Source: Calamus simplicifolius (Eukaryota; Streptophyta; Magnoliopsida; Arecales; Arecaceae). Taken from it: a DNA stretch of 64,000 nucleotides. Below are positions 10,091 to 23,348 of this stretch, one piece after another (position 1 is the first letter of the stretch; the number at the start of each line of letters is the position of its first letter). The notes beneath the pieces were generated by a model. That model searched no databases. It saw nothing but the letters and a program-made list of their open reading frames with translations, and was not told the DNA's origin. The translations under genes and the position numbers were made by a program. The stretch covers positions 236,530-300,529 of the forward strand of contig UESW01001778.1 in NCBI GenBank assembly GCA_900491605.1. The letters run 5' to 3'.

Positions 10091-12696
10091 TAGCAATGTT
10101 TTTTGGGACAATTACCTGCGCATATCCAATGCCAGCAATTATGTCTTTTTTTTTAAGTGTGAATTTAGCTAGTAATAAAATAATAGATGTTACTACAACT
10201 ACCATTAGCATTTGTAATTGATAAAAAAACAACGTACGTTAACAATATTTCAGACATTTATGAAGATTAGAATTCAAAAAATATTATATTTTTAATAAAC
10301 AGCAAAAATATTACATATTATTTAGCTATCATTTCTTTACTAACAGTTGACAAAATAAATTTTAATAAACAGCATAAATATTACATATTATTTAGCTACC
10401 ATTTTTGTTACTATAACAGTTGTACTATAACAAAATAACGGTTGCATAATGGCCATCACAAAATAAAGTATAAACTACGTCTACTTCCTTCAAGCGTAAT
10501 TATAATGACATTCTTGACTCAAAAATTATAGACACCTCTTCTATATTGAAGGTAAAATTTATGTCCATCTAAATTTTACACGTTACATTCGTCTTTCTTA
10601 AGATATATCATAATTACGTGTGTATCCCCACTTAATTCAAAAAAATATATTAAATTTTATATAATAGCATAGTAGCACATGCATGCTAAACTTAGTTTCA
10701 TTAAATTAGAATTAAAAGAAAATTCAAATGTAATTATCCCATGCCTTAGAAAAGATGGATGTAAAAGAATGATTTTGAATTTAAATTTAGAATTATCCTT
10801 GTGTAACATCATTTATAACTTATTTGTTCTAAATTAATAGAAGATGCGAATGTAATTATGGCATACCTTTGCCTGTTTGGCAGCAGATTTGGGTTGAATT
10901 TTTTATTTTTAAAAATAAAAAATTCAATCCAAACGTGTTTGGCTGAATCGTTTTCGAAAACACTTTTTCGAAATGATTCTAAAAACCTAAATGAATCTGA
11001 AAAACATCGGAGCAACATTTTCTTCGAATTCATCTCAGACGTTTTCTAAATTTTATCATTCCTTCCTCAAAACACCCAAAACTCACGGATTCACCTTCTT
11101 CCTTCTTTCTTCTTCCCACGACCTTTCTTCACGTGATTCATTATTGCCTTTCTTCGAAAAAATAGTTTTTAAAAATATCAAACCAAATATATTCTCGAAT
11201 ACTAAAAATCAAAAGAATACAACTCAGATTTTTGAATATAATTCATATTTTTAAAAATAATTTTCTAGATCACAAACCAAACATAGCCTAGGTAACTTTT
11301 GGCTATAGCTTTATTCAAGGTTTTGATCAAGCTAAATTCTATGACTGACTTCTCCAACTAGCCATTGAAAAGGAAAACGACCAAATGACAGATGTAGGCA
11401 CTTTCAAGAAAAGTTGGAATCCTTTGGCGCGAGGAGGATAAGAAGTGACAGGCTAATACTGATACCAGAGAAGCTCTTGTTTTCAGATGTTGATGTGAAA
11501 TGGTCCCTGTGTTCTGCTGTCGAAATCAAGAAGACTTCATCCAGTCCACAACACATCCTTCCAATCTTTCTAGCGGCATCCTTTTCTCACTTCCACCAAC
11601 GTGGTATCTTCTTATCACTATTTAGTGGTCACTATTTCACAAGGATAAAGAATCCAAACCACATCTTGCAAGATAATTGTACGCAGAAAGCTATAAAGGG
11701 TGGTCCAAAGCCTAATTAAGCTTGCTCCAAGTCATATCATGATTCATCGAGCCTCTTTCTTTCTGATGCCTTAGGCCGCAATCCATGTGCACTGAGCCAA
11801 CCCTTGGTTTTACGGCAACCAAAATATTTTAACTTTTTTCTTTCTCAAGTCAATAACTTGATGTGATTTGATGGTAAAAAAGTTGCAATCAAATTTGCTC
11901 CTCCATCTAGAAAAAAAAATACTATGATAAAAATAGCCTGTGCAAAGCAAGAAAATGAGCCATAATAAGGCAGCTTAAAAATTTTAAAAATTAATTAATA
12001 ATAAATAAATTTAAATTATAGGCACATAATTTCTTCTTTTTCATCTAATGCAAAATTATTTTTGAAACATTACAATCTTTTCTCTTATAATGCAATATTC
12101 TTATCATCTGCCACAAGCTAACCAAAATTTATGCCAAAAACTAGCCAGAACCTATTTCGAGCCACATCTTAATGCTATAAAGATAGCTTTATATTATGGC
12201 GAAACTCTATCACTATCACATGAGTAATCTTTTTCTTATCTTCACTAACTTGCACACTCAAATTGACAATCTAATACCATTTATAATGCTTCAAGCCCAC
12301 TTGCTAATCCAATAATTAACATGTTAACACATCAAAATCATATGACTCATAAAGTCGAATGAAAGTTAATTAGCAGCAGGTGAACCTAAATTATAAATAC
12401 ATTACACTTTTATTTTCTATTAAATATAAAATTATTTTTGAAGTATTACAATACATACATACGTGTGTGTGTGTGTGTGTGTGTATATATAATCCAATAT
12501 TTTTAGGCCCATATTTCTTAAGTTTTGTTTAGGCTGGTCCAAGAAATACAATGGCAAGCCAAGACTGTAGCCCAAAATTGGAACCCAAATAGTCCATCTT
12601 ACATGGACGTTCCTGATTTTTCATCTACAATAAAACCAAAAGAATGTAGGACAATAAGAGTAACAAAAATCTTATTTTGATATGATGTGAAGAGTG
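10091..12696. other. AT-rich spacer
   Basis: No gene seen. At 10297-10440 a unit of about 70 bp (TTTAGCTATCATTT type, with AATATTACATATTATTTAGC) is tandemly duplicated. A 28-bp GT dinucleotide run lies at 12462-12484. Reading frames near 11414-11719 lack support from composition or family resemblance. Confidence 0.6.
10866..11290. repeat. possible MITE-like element
   Basis: The block opens with CCTGTTTGGCAGC and closes with AACCAAACATAGCC, giving weak inverted ends. It contains internal inverted segments (AAAAATTCAATCCAAAC against GGGTTGAATTTTTTA). No target duplication could be fixed by eye, so the call is tentative. Confidence 0.3.
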
Positions 12697-13065
12697 ATGT
12701 TGTTTGTTACGAATGAATCCAAGATTGCATGCATTTATCTTGCACGTACAAGCCATGACATATCAGCTACATCAAGCTCAAAAGTTTAATCCAAAATATT
12801 TTTTATTTTTTACAACAACAAAAGTGACAAAAATCTTAATTTGATGAATACAAGAATGCATACATTTATCTCGAGCCATGGTGGATCAGTCTATATTGAG
12901 CTTAATAGTTGCTCAACCAAAATATATGTGCAACAATGGAAGTCACAATATATATATATAATAGGGCTGTCATTTGTTACAGATGAATGCAAGAATCATT
13001 GAATTTATCTTGCTCAAGCCATGACGGATTAGGCTATGTCGAGCTCAACAGTTGCTAAACTAAGT
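12697..13065. repeat. three degenerate direct repeats, spacing about 135 bp
   Basis: A theme of a GATGAATGCAAGAAT-like start, CATTTATCTTGC, then CAAGCCATGA and a GAGCTCAA-like end recurs at about 12700, 12838 and 12970. Divergence between copies is substantial. They lie immediately left of the hAT element and are not part of it. Confidence 0.6.
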
Positions 13066-13199
13066 TGACTTATGTTCACTTTGGATGCTTTTTTTCAAGT
13101 TGAAGCTCATCCCATCTTAAGTTTAAGATGTACCCTATTCAACCACTATATCCATATATCGTAGCTAGAGGTGCAACTCGGGCTCATGAAACTTGGGTT

Positions 13200-13340
13200 T
13201 TCCTCAACCCTAACCCTAACACTACTTGCAAAATGTCAACCCTAACCCTAAACCTAACCCTATTTGTAAAACCTCAACCCTAACCCTATTTTTGAAAATT
13301 GGGTTCGGGTTGAGTTTTGGGTTAGAATTCGGGTTGATGA
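13200..13340. repeat. telomere-like subterminal repeats
   Basis: Clusters of AACCCTAACCCTAA and variants (CCCTAAACCTAACCC), followed by GGGTT-rich sequence in opposite orientation. They resemble the plant telomere unit but lie inside the left end of the hAT element, with GGGTTCGGGTTGAACCCGG at the right end as counterpart, so they are subterminal transposon motifs. Confidence 0.75.
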
Positions 13341-14082
13341 GAAAAAAAAATGACAATCTGAAACAAACAAGTTTAACATTGCACAAATATAATTCCTAAC
13401 AAAACTTTAAAACTCAAACATGGTTCTGAAAAAATTGTTAGAGTGATGCCTCATTTAGCCAAACCAGATTAAAATTCAAATGGAGTTTTTGATACTTATT
13501 CCTAGAAACTTGGATTTTCATGGTGTGAATTAGTATAGTTGGTAAAGTCACTGGGATAATCTGAGCTCAAATCCTGCATACACCCAATAAACTACAAATA
13601 TATCATGCTAAATACAATTAATCTTAGTTTTGCTAGCAGGAAAAGATACATTCATGGATGCTAAATCAATACATGAAATAAAAAATATCCTTTGTTTACA
13701 TTAAAGACCTGCAAGGAGTGCAAACTCTCAAACCTTTCCATCAAAGTCCCAGCCTATAAATTTGATCAATAAGGACTATTTCCTTTACATTTTGCCCTGT
13801 TTTATGAGTTTATCCTACACTGGTTGATCAATAAGTATTCATAATAACTCATCTTCTTCATATAAGGGAATAGAAGGTGGTCTTCCACTCTATTGAGAAC
13901 CTGCTACATCTTGCAACAACCATGACAAATAAGTTCAAAATAGATGCATTACACTCAAATCGACTCCAAAAAAAGGGGGGTTTTGTAACAGAATATTAAT
14001 AATGCATTCAATCCAGATAAAGAGCAAGGCATGGATGATTGTGGAGGAATAAATAAAGAAGAGAATTTTATTATTCAAACCT

Positions 14083-14516
14083 GAATGAGAAATTTACAGG
14101 AGAAGACCCGTAGCTTGCCCTGCATCTCGGTGACCGTATCCAGTAGTATGGAACCCCTGTCGACATCGTTGAGCAGATAAGAGGCATCATCGATGACTTG
14201 GATCCTCTCGAGCCGAAGAACGACGTCGATGTACGATACCCCCTTGCCCTCACCTGCTCGCGGTCGGAGGTCACGATCCCGAGCCGCTGCTCACGGTACC
14301 CGATAAGACCGCGAGTGAGCGATAATCGAGCTGGTCAAAGAAGTTCGGGTTCTGAACCCAAAGCTTGACGCCAAGGAAGATGTCGATGGAGGGGCTGGGC
14401 CGCCGGGAGGAGACGCGGATGCGGTCGAGGTGGAGGCAAGCAACGTGGAGCTCGGGATCGGAGGGCCAGAGGAAGTAGAGGGCGAAGGTGAGGAGGACAG
14501 CAGCGAGGGCTACCAT
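14083..14516 (-). pseudogene. LEA_2 (NDR1-like) gene fragment captured by hAT
   Basis: Minus strand from the ATG at 14516: a hydrophobic segment MVALAAVLLTFALYFLW, then DPELHVACLHLDRIRVSS, PSPSIDIFLGVKLWVQNPNF and LDYRSLAV, the start of an LEA_2 domain. A frameshift near 14300 leads to IGYREQRLGIVTSDREQVRA, and another near 14245 to VSYIDVVLRLERIQVIDDAS and LLDTVTEMQGKLRVFSC. LEA_2 proteins of this type are small membrane-anchored proteins linked to stress or immunity. The piece ends at TGA around 14081. Two frameshifts make it non-coding unless they are sequencing errors. It lies wholly inside the hAT borders. Confidence 0.8.
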
Positions 14517-14776
14517 TCTCCTCTTCCTCTCCCTCAGTAGTCCTTGCCTTCAACGAAGCCACTGAGCCCAGCCATCGACGCCTCGCTTCGGATTCAGGTT
14601 ATCTCGAGTTCGGGTTGTAATCAACCCGAACCCGGGTCAATTGCAAATCAGTCCGGATTAAACCCGGATCTTTCAGGTTTGGGTTGGGCAAACATGAATT
14701 CAAGCATTATCCCAAATCGGGTTCGGCGAGCCGGGTTCGGGTTGAACCCGGCCCAAGTTGCACCCCTAATCGTAGC

Positions 14777-15832
14777 CAAGTTCCTAGAAAATCTTAGAAT
14801 CCAACAAAAAAATTAAAAATAAAATAAAATAAAAACCAATCATGAAGCCACATCATGCTTTTAATTTTCATGCATATTAATCTAAAAAAAAGAAAAAATA
14901 TCATAGGATTTCTCACTGCTAAGCTATCAAAAATATCCAAATGTTCTTCAGCTGCTCACTCCAATCCCACTAAAAATTTAATTTGGAGCTCCTTATCCCA
15001 GTTGTGATGGACTCCCTCAAAGAAATTTCCGTGCAAACATGGGCTTCCATTGGACATCCATTTTGAACATGTTCTCATCCTAGAAAAACATATGATGGAT
15101 TAAAAAATCCCACAAATGAAATAGGTGAATGATCATCGCAACCTTAGATCATTGACTTTTCCTTCTCGCTTGATATACAGAATCAAATTCCAAAGTTATA
15201 TACTTTCCCTCTCTAAATTGTAGAGAAGTTCATCCGCTTTCATTTATCAAATGTGTTGTAGGGTCTTTAGTTTTCTCATCCATTATCATAGTAAGATTTT
15301 TTTTCCACTTTTGTTAGATATAGTTCATTTCAATTTTGTTATTGTTTCATGATATTTAATTTTAGAATAATTTTCAATTAATTTTATGATTTTTGGTTAA
15401 AAAGTTCAACCATTAAGACTTTGTATTTGAGCTTGTTAATTAAAACATTTAGTTTCACGTTGGAAGATACAAAATCAGATAAGTTGAATTTAAATGATGC
15501 ACAATGCATCATGAGCTTGGTCGATGCACTTAAGGATTATTTGCAAATAGTGCATCTTATTCCACCTATTTAGGATACCGTGATTTAATTGCATCTTATT
15601 TTAAGTTCGAGTGCACTTAGATTGAAAGTGAGATATAAATATAAGTTAACTTGCAGTCAAATTGACCATAAGCTAACCTACGAGAGTTAGCTCATAGTTT
15701 TGAAGTATTAAACATGCTAATTTAATATTATAAAATAATAATAGTATATTATACCATATGATATTATATTTAATTATTTTTATAATATAATATGATATAA
15801 TTTATATATGCATGTTAAGATAGATATGTGGT
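14777..15832. other. AT-rich spacer
   Basis: No gene, inverted terminus or long repeat is seen. From 15715 the sequence becomes TA-dominated and leads into the RTE fragment. Confidence 0.6.
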
Positions 15833-16177
15833 AAAACATTAAAAGATAAAATTAGAAATAAATATATACAAGAAATGATAGAAGTAGCTCCAATTGAAGA
15901 TAAAATAAGAAAAAACTGATTACGATGATTTAGACATATATAACGAAGACTTTTATATGCTTCATTGAGAAAGAGTGATCTTTTAACCGTTCATGATAAT
16001 GATAGAGGTAGAGATAGACTTAAACTAATATGGACAAAAATAATTAAAAAAGATATAACTATTTGTAATTTAAGTGTCGGACTTAGTCTTGAATAAAGTA
16101 AAGTGGAGGAAGCAGATTCATGTAGCTGACCCTATGTAGTTGGAAAAAGGCTTAGATAAGTTGAGTTGAGTTGAGTT
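15833..16177 (+). mobile_element. RTE-clade LINE, 3' end fragment
   Basis: A degraded 3' end of a plant RTE-like non-LTR element. Landmarks shared with the copies at 38184 and 57649 (opposite strand) are AAGTGTCGGACTTAGTC, GAGGAAGCAGATTCATGTAG and the ending ATAAGTTGAGTTGAGTTGAG, the short tandem tail typical of RTE elements. The corresponding protein tail is too mutated to read through. A TA-rich stretch follows to 16590. Confidence 0.75.
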
Positions 16178-19100
16178 TAATATGATATAATTCATATAAT
16201 ATGGTAAATATTGTATGAAATTATTATAACTATAATATAACTTTGTAGTGTAACATAATATTATAAAAATATTATAATGCTATACAACATTATAAAATGA
16301 TATGCTAATATAATAATATTATATAATAATTTTAATATAATAATAATATAATTTTAATAATATATAAAATGTAATTATTATATAATAATACAAATACTAC
16401 ATTATAATTATATTACAATAATGCTATATTATTATTATAATAGTATATAATGTCATAGTATGATATATCGATGGAATAATATTATATCATATTACGTTAT
16501 AATTTCATAATATTGTTATAATTATATTAAAATAGCAATATTATACTCTCTAATGATATATTATAATCTAATATTAATTATTGATGCTAATTTTTGGCTT
16601 ACCAAATCAATGGATAAAATTTATTTTGTGATAAAATTTTGAACTCAGCCTTTGCTCCAAAAAATTCCTTGACGATGAAGAAATCAGCATGCAATCACAT
16701 TCAAAACTTGTTAGAAGTTTCGAGGTCTCTCCCTCGGAGGTTCCTTCGTCAATCAAGTTAGTCTTTTTGAATTTGAAGGAAGAGAAAAGAAAGTAGATGA
16801 GAGAATAAGAAGAGTCTTGCAGTCATCGGCCTTTTTGAGGCTCTTGGTGATGTATATATAGATATTGAAGGTGAATTAATTATGTTGACTTTGTTGAACC
16901 TTAAGATTTAATAATCCATGTTTTGATGATAATAAGATATTGAATAAGTTACCAATAGCATTCTTGAGTTATGATGACTTAGATAAGTGTGCTTTCATTC
17001 AGAACACACTTGATCTTATGAGAGCTCAAGCCTCACCCTAGCACGTGTCAAAAGTGATACAACAAATTTTTGAAGATTTATTCATTGTGTCAAATTTGAA
17101 GGAATGAAGATTAATTGATTTTTTTTCTTAGGACCATATATAAAATTGGGTAGGATCTTGAGTTCATAAGGTTCAATAATCATAAAACAAGGGCTAGACT
17201 AGGTTTTGGATTATAATTAATATGAAATTAACTTAAAAATCCAAAACCAGGCATGTGCAGCCCATCACATCTTAAAATGGTCGACCAGGGTTATAAAAAC
17301 CCTAGAAAACTTTCATCCACCTATTCTCTATCTAGGCTAGATGGTCAATCTGACAGGTTTTGACAGCTCCATGGTCATATCTTCATATAAGCATTAGAGC
17401 TACATTGAAACCTCAATGGTTATATTTTATATTCTTTATTAATTGGGGGAGGGGGCAAGGTTGATGGCTAGTGCTAACATATATTTTAGGTTTAAAACTA
17501 GTTGGGTTCTAACACATTTTATAAAACCAATCGTAAGAGCTGTTAATCAGCCCAACCTAAAAATAAAGGCCTACATAAAGGCATGGTGCAGTTAAAGTTG
17601 TTGCTCAATTGACATCTATTTGAAAGCGATGGATTTCGTAATCCATACGTATGTCTTCACACCTTTCTTTTCTCCCCCATTTACAATCTCCATCATCTTT
17701 GCTTTTATATTTTCCCCTTATATCATTCCTTTCAAAATATTATTTTTGGTGCTCTAATTAATCTGTCCATATTTTTCCTATGTTGCTCACCTAAATCTCT
17801 ATTACTAGCAACAACCTCTGATTGATCTCTCCATTGTCGAATGAAATATTATATCAAATTTTTTGCTAAAATTTATTATTTTTATTAAAATTATTATCTA
17901 AAAATAAGTTTTAAATTTTTTTAAAAAATGTATCGAGAGTAAAAGGTAGGTAAATGTCTCATCGGTGGTGATCGAAGGGGGGAAAGAAAAAGAAAAAATC
18001 ATAATAATGCAAATATATTTTAAAGAATAGAAAAAATATATTTTATCTAATTGGAAAACTAATTTAGCCATTTGTTGAATGGGTAAATCTTTCTCCAATT
18101 TGACTGATAAATGATAACTGAGGAATATAATTTACCTACTAAATTGAACAATGAAAATGTTTTTAACTTTTTTATGAAATTTTTTTCACCAAAAAATGAA
18201 GCCTAATAGGAGATAATTTTGTTGCACCTCACAAGATTGTTTTTGTACTATAGATACCAATGGAAGGACTATGCCATGAATCATCAATGTAATGTAGAAA
18301 TTATATTATCCCTTCTACTTATCTCAAGATAATTATATTGTAAGATTTGCCATGAGAAAATTGTCATGAATATTGTTATATGGTTTAAATGTTTTCAATT
18401 CTAGAAATGGCAATTTATGTTTCTATCGTGTTGAAGTTAAAGAAAACAACACTATATGGATCAATACAAGCACAACATGATTAATTAATCATATCAAAAT
18501 CTAAACATAAATACGACATGTATAACCTATTGAATAAATAAATCATATTGGATTGATATAACATAATTCACTCAACACTAATAGACATACCTTTCTTAAT
18601 ATGATTAGACAAGACTCAACCCACTTAACATGACCCAATTAATATTTCATCAACTAAATGAGTCCTAAAAAGGTCATTTTTAGGTTAATAGATCAATATG
18701 CAAGAGACATAATTATTTCATGTCATAATTATGTTGGCACATTTATCGTATAAACCCACTGAAGATCAATCTAAACTAGCTTAAAATTACAAGTTGGGTT
18801 TACATGTGTTTAATTTTATCCTCCCTAATCAATTCTCACATCTTTGAAATATAAGTCATTATTGCTGATCACTTCAATCCATCTTGTGAAATATCTTATG
18901 GAAAATCATTTCCTTTTCGATCATATATATATTATGCACCTAACATTTTTTTTATATTATGTCATACTAGTATATAACCTGCATGATGTGCAGGGTGAAA
19001 TTTTTTTTTTCTTCCTTTACTAATTTCGCTGAAAACAAAAGAGCACACTTGTGAAGAAAGAATATAATTTATCTAAAAAGAGAATTTAATATGAAAACGA

Positions 19101-20430
19101 TTTAATTTGATGCAACCAATGAATCACGACAAACCAACAATCTCATCGAATAAGAATATAACTGGGCAAACAATGAATTTTAAAGACCATAAGGCAGAAG
19201 TTCCTATCATGCACAATTGGACTTCTTTGATGGGGAACTCATGAAAAGGAGTCTATAAATACTAAATTCAGATCTCCTTCCCTCACAACAATAAGACTCA
19301 CTGCTCACGAGAGGATTCAGTTTCTAGAGGACAAATTAATGCAAAGAGGCATGCTTAGATCCCTAATCTTGTGTCCATGCAATTCCATAAACAATTATGG
19401 CACCCTTATCACTGGACCCTTTCCTTTGAAAAACTCCTCTTCCCACATTTCAGGCTAAAGCTCTAGCTATCAATCTTTCCCAAATCCAACAAGGGGCCAG
19501 CACATAAAGTCTTCTGCATGTTTGAGATCATGATGGAGTCCTCTGTCCATCCTGTCTGGATCCACATGCACTGCATGTGCCATGTTCTAAAAGATCGTGA
19601 TAAAGAGTACTCTGACCATCCTGACTGGCTCCACATGCACTGGATGTGTCAAGCTATGACTACCTTGAGACATCCCCCAAACACCAAACTAGAAAGTAGA
19701 GTCAAATGGAACTGCAGTGGGCACCTAGTTCCCATCATATACCTTGCCAGTGTACCAACATAATAAAACTGATGAATAACTGGGTTTTAGACAATTGGCC
19801 AAAAGGAAGAGATCAACATGAAGTACAAACCAAAGAAAGAGGCAGAGTGCATGCCAACCATCTTCGGCTCATCCTTCTTATCTCACTCCAAAAAACAAAA
19901 CTAATATCACCACCCCTAACACCGCCGCTATCATCACGACCATTGCTGTCTTCCTGTATGTTTCCACAACATATAATGAAATCTATCAACATCATCATCC
20001 ATTGCAGCCTTACTTTTGATTTCCAATAACATAATTTAAGCTATCAAAGGAAATCATCCATTGCAATTCCTAACACCTGTCCTACCATCCACCTCAAAAA
20101 GAAAGAGCCTGCCCCCTCCCCACCACAATGTGCAGGTAGTGCAACAGAGTCCCCCACAAAAACAAAACAAGAGCAGGAAGATCTTTGGCAGCCTTCCCTA
20201 TAAAAAACATATGTAGATTTCAGTAGAGCCTTTTACTTGCCACGCTTTTGCAATCACATAGCCTTTTGACGAAAAAGAATAAAGTAAAACAGGAAACCAG
20301 CGCTATGGATGAGATCTTTGGCCCCTGTTCGAGGAAGTGCTGGCAGGATCTGAATGGAGGGATAATGTATACACAAATGGGGCCTACATGCAGGAGTCGT
20401 TGATGGGCACGTGCAGATGAGGAGCTCAGC
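16178..20430. other. intergenic spacer
   Basis: About 4.2 kb, mostly AT-rich, without a supported gene. TA-rich low-complexity sequence occupies 16178-16590. At 19530-19680 an imperfect duplication of about 75 bp (CACATGCACTG, then CATCCTG) creates a His/Met/Trp-rich frame that I regard as spurious. The last 400 bp may be the 3' flank of the minus-strand gene that ends at 20431. Confidence 0.5.
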
Positions 20431-21647
20431 CTACGAAGGGGCATTGGGCTCCAGCTTGACTTCGGGGATTTCATTTTGGTGGTGAGACTGGTAGATCATG
20501 GTGGCAAGGAAGATGGGCATCACGCATAGGGCCTTGGACTGGAGGAACTGCATGGCTGCCCCAACAAATTCTTCCATGAGCTTTACTACTTGCTGTTCCA
20601 TGTCATTGTTTGACTTCTTCCACACCAGCTTCTTGCCTTCACCCTCACTGGACTCCCCCTAGAGGTAGAGAAATGATGGAGAGCATAAGAAACAGAACAT
20701 ACACTGCAATATCTGGTTGGCAAGAATCCCATGCATGCTGACTATTAAAGTACACATGCAAGCTCATAAACACATGCAAAAATTATCAGACGAGGTCACA
20801 TGGTCAAAGAAAACAAAGGAAAGAGTCGAACATAAAAGAACTTCGATAGGATGCATGGCGTGCTTCTTTAATTCGTGTCAGAAGAAAGGATTAACAGGCA
20901 AGGTTACAGATCCATTTGCATGCAGAAAGAGAAAATTGTGGACAACAAACACAAAAATATAGTCATGTTCAGATGACAGTGGGTCAGAATGTATTTCTAG
21001 TTCTCATATGTCACGCCCACAGGAAGACATAAATATCCACATTGGCTGCTAATAAAATTATGTGCCACCAGATTCATACATAAGATATAAGCCATACACT
21101 AAGAATGAGGTCCAACAGACTACTCGTTGCACAGGTTCCGAGATACCCTTTGCATATGCCATCATATATAAGGGTGAGCAACCTATATTGAAACCTTTTA
21201 AATGATCGAATACTCCAACTTCAACTTGATAATAATACACATACCCTATCCATCATACCATTGTTCAACAACATTACCCCTTCCATAAATCATGTAATCA
21301 TAACCAGAAAACATTAATCTTGAAAATGGAATCCTTGATTTCAAGCAGATGATTCAAATGATATGTGACAGGTTCAATTGATTGCTTATCCATGCATAAA
21401 TTCAAAAGAAAGATGAATCATGTTATTAACTTATGTAGAAGATGAGATTCATTACTGCAAACAGATATCACACAATAACTTATACATGTCAGGCGCATCT
21501 CAAATGATAAGCAGAAAGACAAGCCACACACTAGGAAAGCATATTGTGTAGTTATGCTTCAACAATTACCTCAACTGATGCGAGGGGGTTATCAGTCACT
21601 GTCTGTGCCATAGCACCAGCAACCCCAAGTCTGTTCACACTTGGAAC
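20431..21647 (-). CDS. unrecognised gene, last two exons (partial)
   Basis: Two minus-strand exons join in phase. Exon 21647-21570 (78 bp, AG before, GT after) encodes VPSVNRLGVAGAMAQTVTDN followed by PLASVE. After a 911-bp intron, exon 20658-20431 encodes GESSEGEGKKLVWKKSN, then MEQQVVKLMEEFVGAAMQFL, ending VKLEPNAPS and TAG. Splice sites are canonical and both exons are stop-free, giving at least 101 C-terminal residues with an amphipathic or weakly hydrophobic stretch (VMPIFLATMIY). I do not recognise the family. Upstream exons were not identified in 21650-22740. It could be an intact gene with distant 5' exons or a remnant. Confidence 0.45.
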
Positions 21648-22740
21648 CTGTCAATTAGTAAATAAAAAATTTCTGAACTAAAGATCAAAAAAATTGAAAC
21701 AAGTAAATCTACTTAACAAGTCAATAATTGGAAACTTACTTGCTTTTTAGAAGGAAACTCTAGTCGTTATAGATAAGAATCCTAAGATAAGCTTCAGATA
21801 TGAATGATATGCAACTCTGGCACATCAACTTCCAAAATAATGATAATTAGATGACACCCAAGTCAATGAATAGAGATAAAACTGACCTTAAATAGGATGA
21901 GAATCAGAAAATTTATTCTGCAGAGCTATGCCATTTGACCTCATCATTTTTCAGAAGCTTGCCTTGATTATTGATGACGACCATTCTCAGGAAGAGTTAG
22001 CCTTTTTCAGGTGAAAAATGCAAATTCTAGACTCTATACAGATCACAATGGTTTTCTATGGACACTACTGAATACAATCCCACAACTTCATCTGCAATGA
22101 CAGTGGATTGCTGATGTAACTAGTGGAGTTAGTTAGACTTCTGCATTCAATTGGGCCCTTGCAAAAGAGTTATGTGATGTTAGTGATCATCTAAATCATT
22201 AGGGTTCAAATCATTTTAATCAACAACTTAATATGGGTGGGGTCAGTTGCATAAAAGAAGGCTCTAGATGTAAACTTGTTTGGGACAGCTCAGTAGAAAC
22301 ACGAGGAGAGTCGGTATGAAGCAGTTAGAAGTTGTTAGATAGTTGGTGCAGGTTTGGTAGGAAAATCAATTCAGGCTGACAATAGTTTGCTGTTTGATGT
22401 TGAAGTCAAATAGCTAAACTTCCAAGAAGCTGTAGTTTTACTTATAGGGCAAATGCAATGATCATCAAGGAGAAGGTTAACACAAAAGTTCGCATTATTG
22501 ATGAAAACAGCCATGTTCATTCATGCACACTCTTGGATCTGCTTCAACTATCATATGTTTAGCAGGATGGGAATAAATAATCATTTTGTTAGCATGACAC
22601 CTTTCGCCACATGCGATACCTTGGATCTCAGTCTTATACATTTTTTAATGTAATCACCATCTTAAAAAGTACAATCCGATGAGAACAATTTGATTAGTTG
22701 TACCACGTATACTTAAAAAGTCAATCCGATGAGAACAAGA
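21648..22740. other. spacer or intron sequence
   Basis: Probably the upstream intron of the gene ending at 20431, but no further exon could be supported. At 22671-22738 a unit with CAATCCGATGAGAACAA occurs twice about 45 bp apart. Confidence 0.4.
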
Positions 22741-22808
22741 AAAATATAAGATATATTCGTTTGACTTGTTTACATGTTGCATAATATAAAGAAAATAAAT
22801 AAAAAAAT
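22741..22808. repeat. 68-bp direct repeat, left copy
   Basis: Matches 24837-24904 at 66 of 68 positions (begins AAAATATAAGATATATTC, ends in an A-rich run). The pair brackets a 2.0 kb block holding CSLA fragment B. Confidence 0.9.
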
Positions 22809-23348
22809 ATGTTCAACAATGGAAATATCCATCTCAGGTTGGGAAAAGGTAAACCGTCTCCTCCTCTACATAACGGATATTTGCGAGTGCCACCAAAATC
22901 AATGCACTCGTAGTGAATCTGCTATTGCTGCACAGCCCATGGCCATGCAGCTCCTCACCCCACGGTTTTTCCTCTGTCTTCCTGGCTTCTTCTCATCAAT
23001 TACCTCTACCAACGCTGCCCTTCTTTTCTCCTTTTTTTCCTGTGACTTTCTTTCTTCTACCGTATCTCCTCCTCGTTTCCGTTTTGTTTTGACTTGTTTT
23101 CTATTCTCATTCTTCGTTCCTTCTACTTTACTCCCTCCTTCCCCTCTTCCTCTTGATTCCTTTCTTTCTCATCTTCCATCACCTTTCATTTTTCCTTCGC
23201 TTCAGTTGTTTTGACTTGCTTCCTGTCCCTTATGTTCTCATGCTTCGTTGCTTCTGCTTTACTCCCTCCTTCCCTCTCTTCCTCTTGATTCCTTTCATTT
23301 TCTTTCTCATCTTCCATCAACTAATTTAATAGAGTGGAATTCGCTTAC

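Larger units (their letters stand above)
13166..14768. mobile_element. non-autonomous hAT element with captured LEA_2 fragment
   Basis: A 1,603-bp element with exact 8-bp target duplications ATCGTAGC at 13158-13165 and 14769-14776. Terminal inverted repeats are TAGAGGTGCAACTCGGGC on the left and, read inward from the right end, TAGGGGTGCAACTTGGGC (16 of 18 identical). Eight-base duplications and TAGGGGTG-type ends identify the hAT superfamily. No transposase is present. Subterminal regions contain repeated GGGTT/AACCC motifs at both ends. The cargo is a minus-strand LEA_2 gene fragment at 14083-14516. The GC-rich cargo contrasts with the AT-rich surroundings. Confidence 0.9.

Noticed and set aside
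10866..11290. Confident MITE call
   Set aside because: Ends are weakly inverted and no target duplication could be fixed; kept only as a low-confidence repeat.
13200..13340. Interstitial telomere or chromosome-fusion scar
   Set aside because: The repeats are degenerate, occur in both orientations and sit inside mapped hAT ends.
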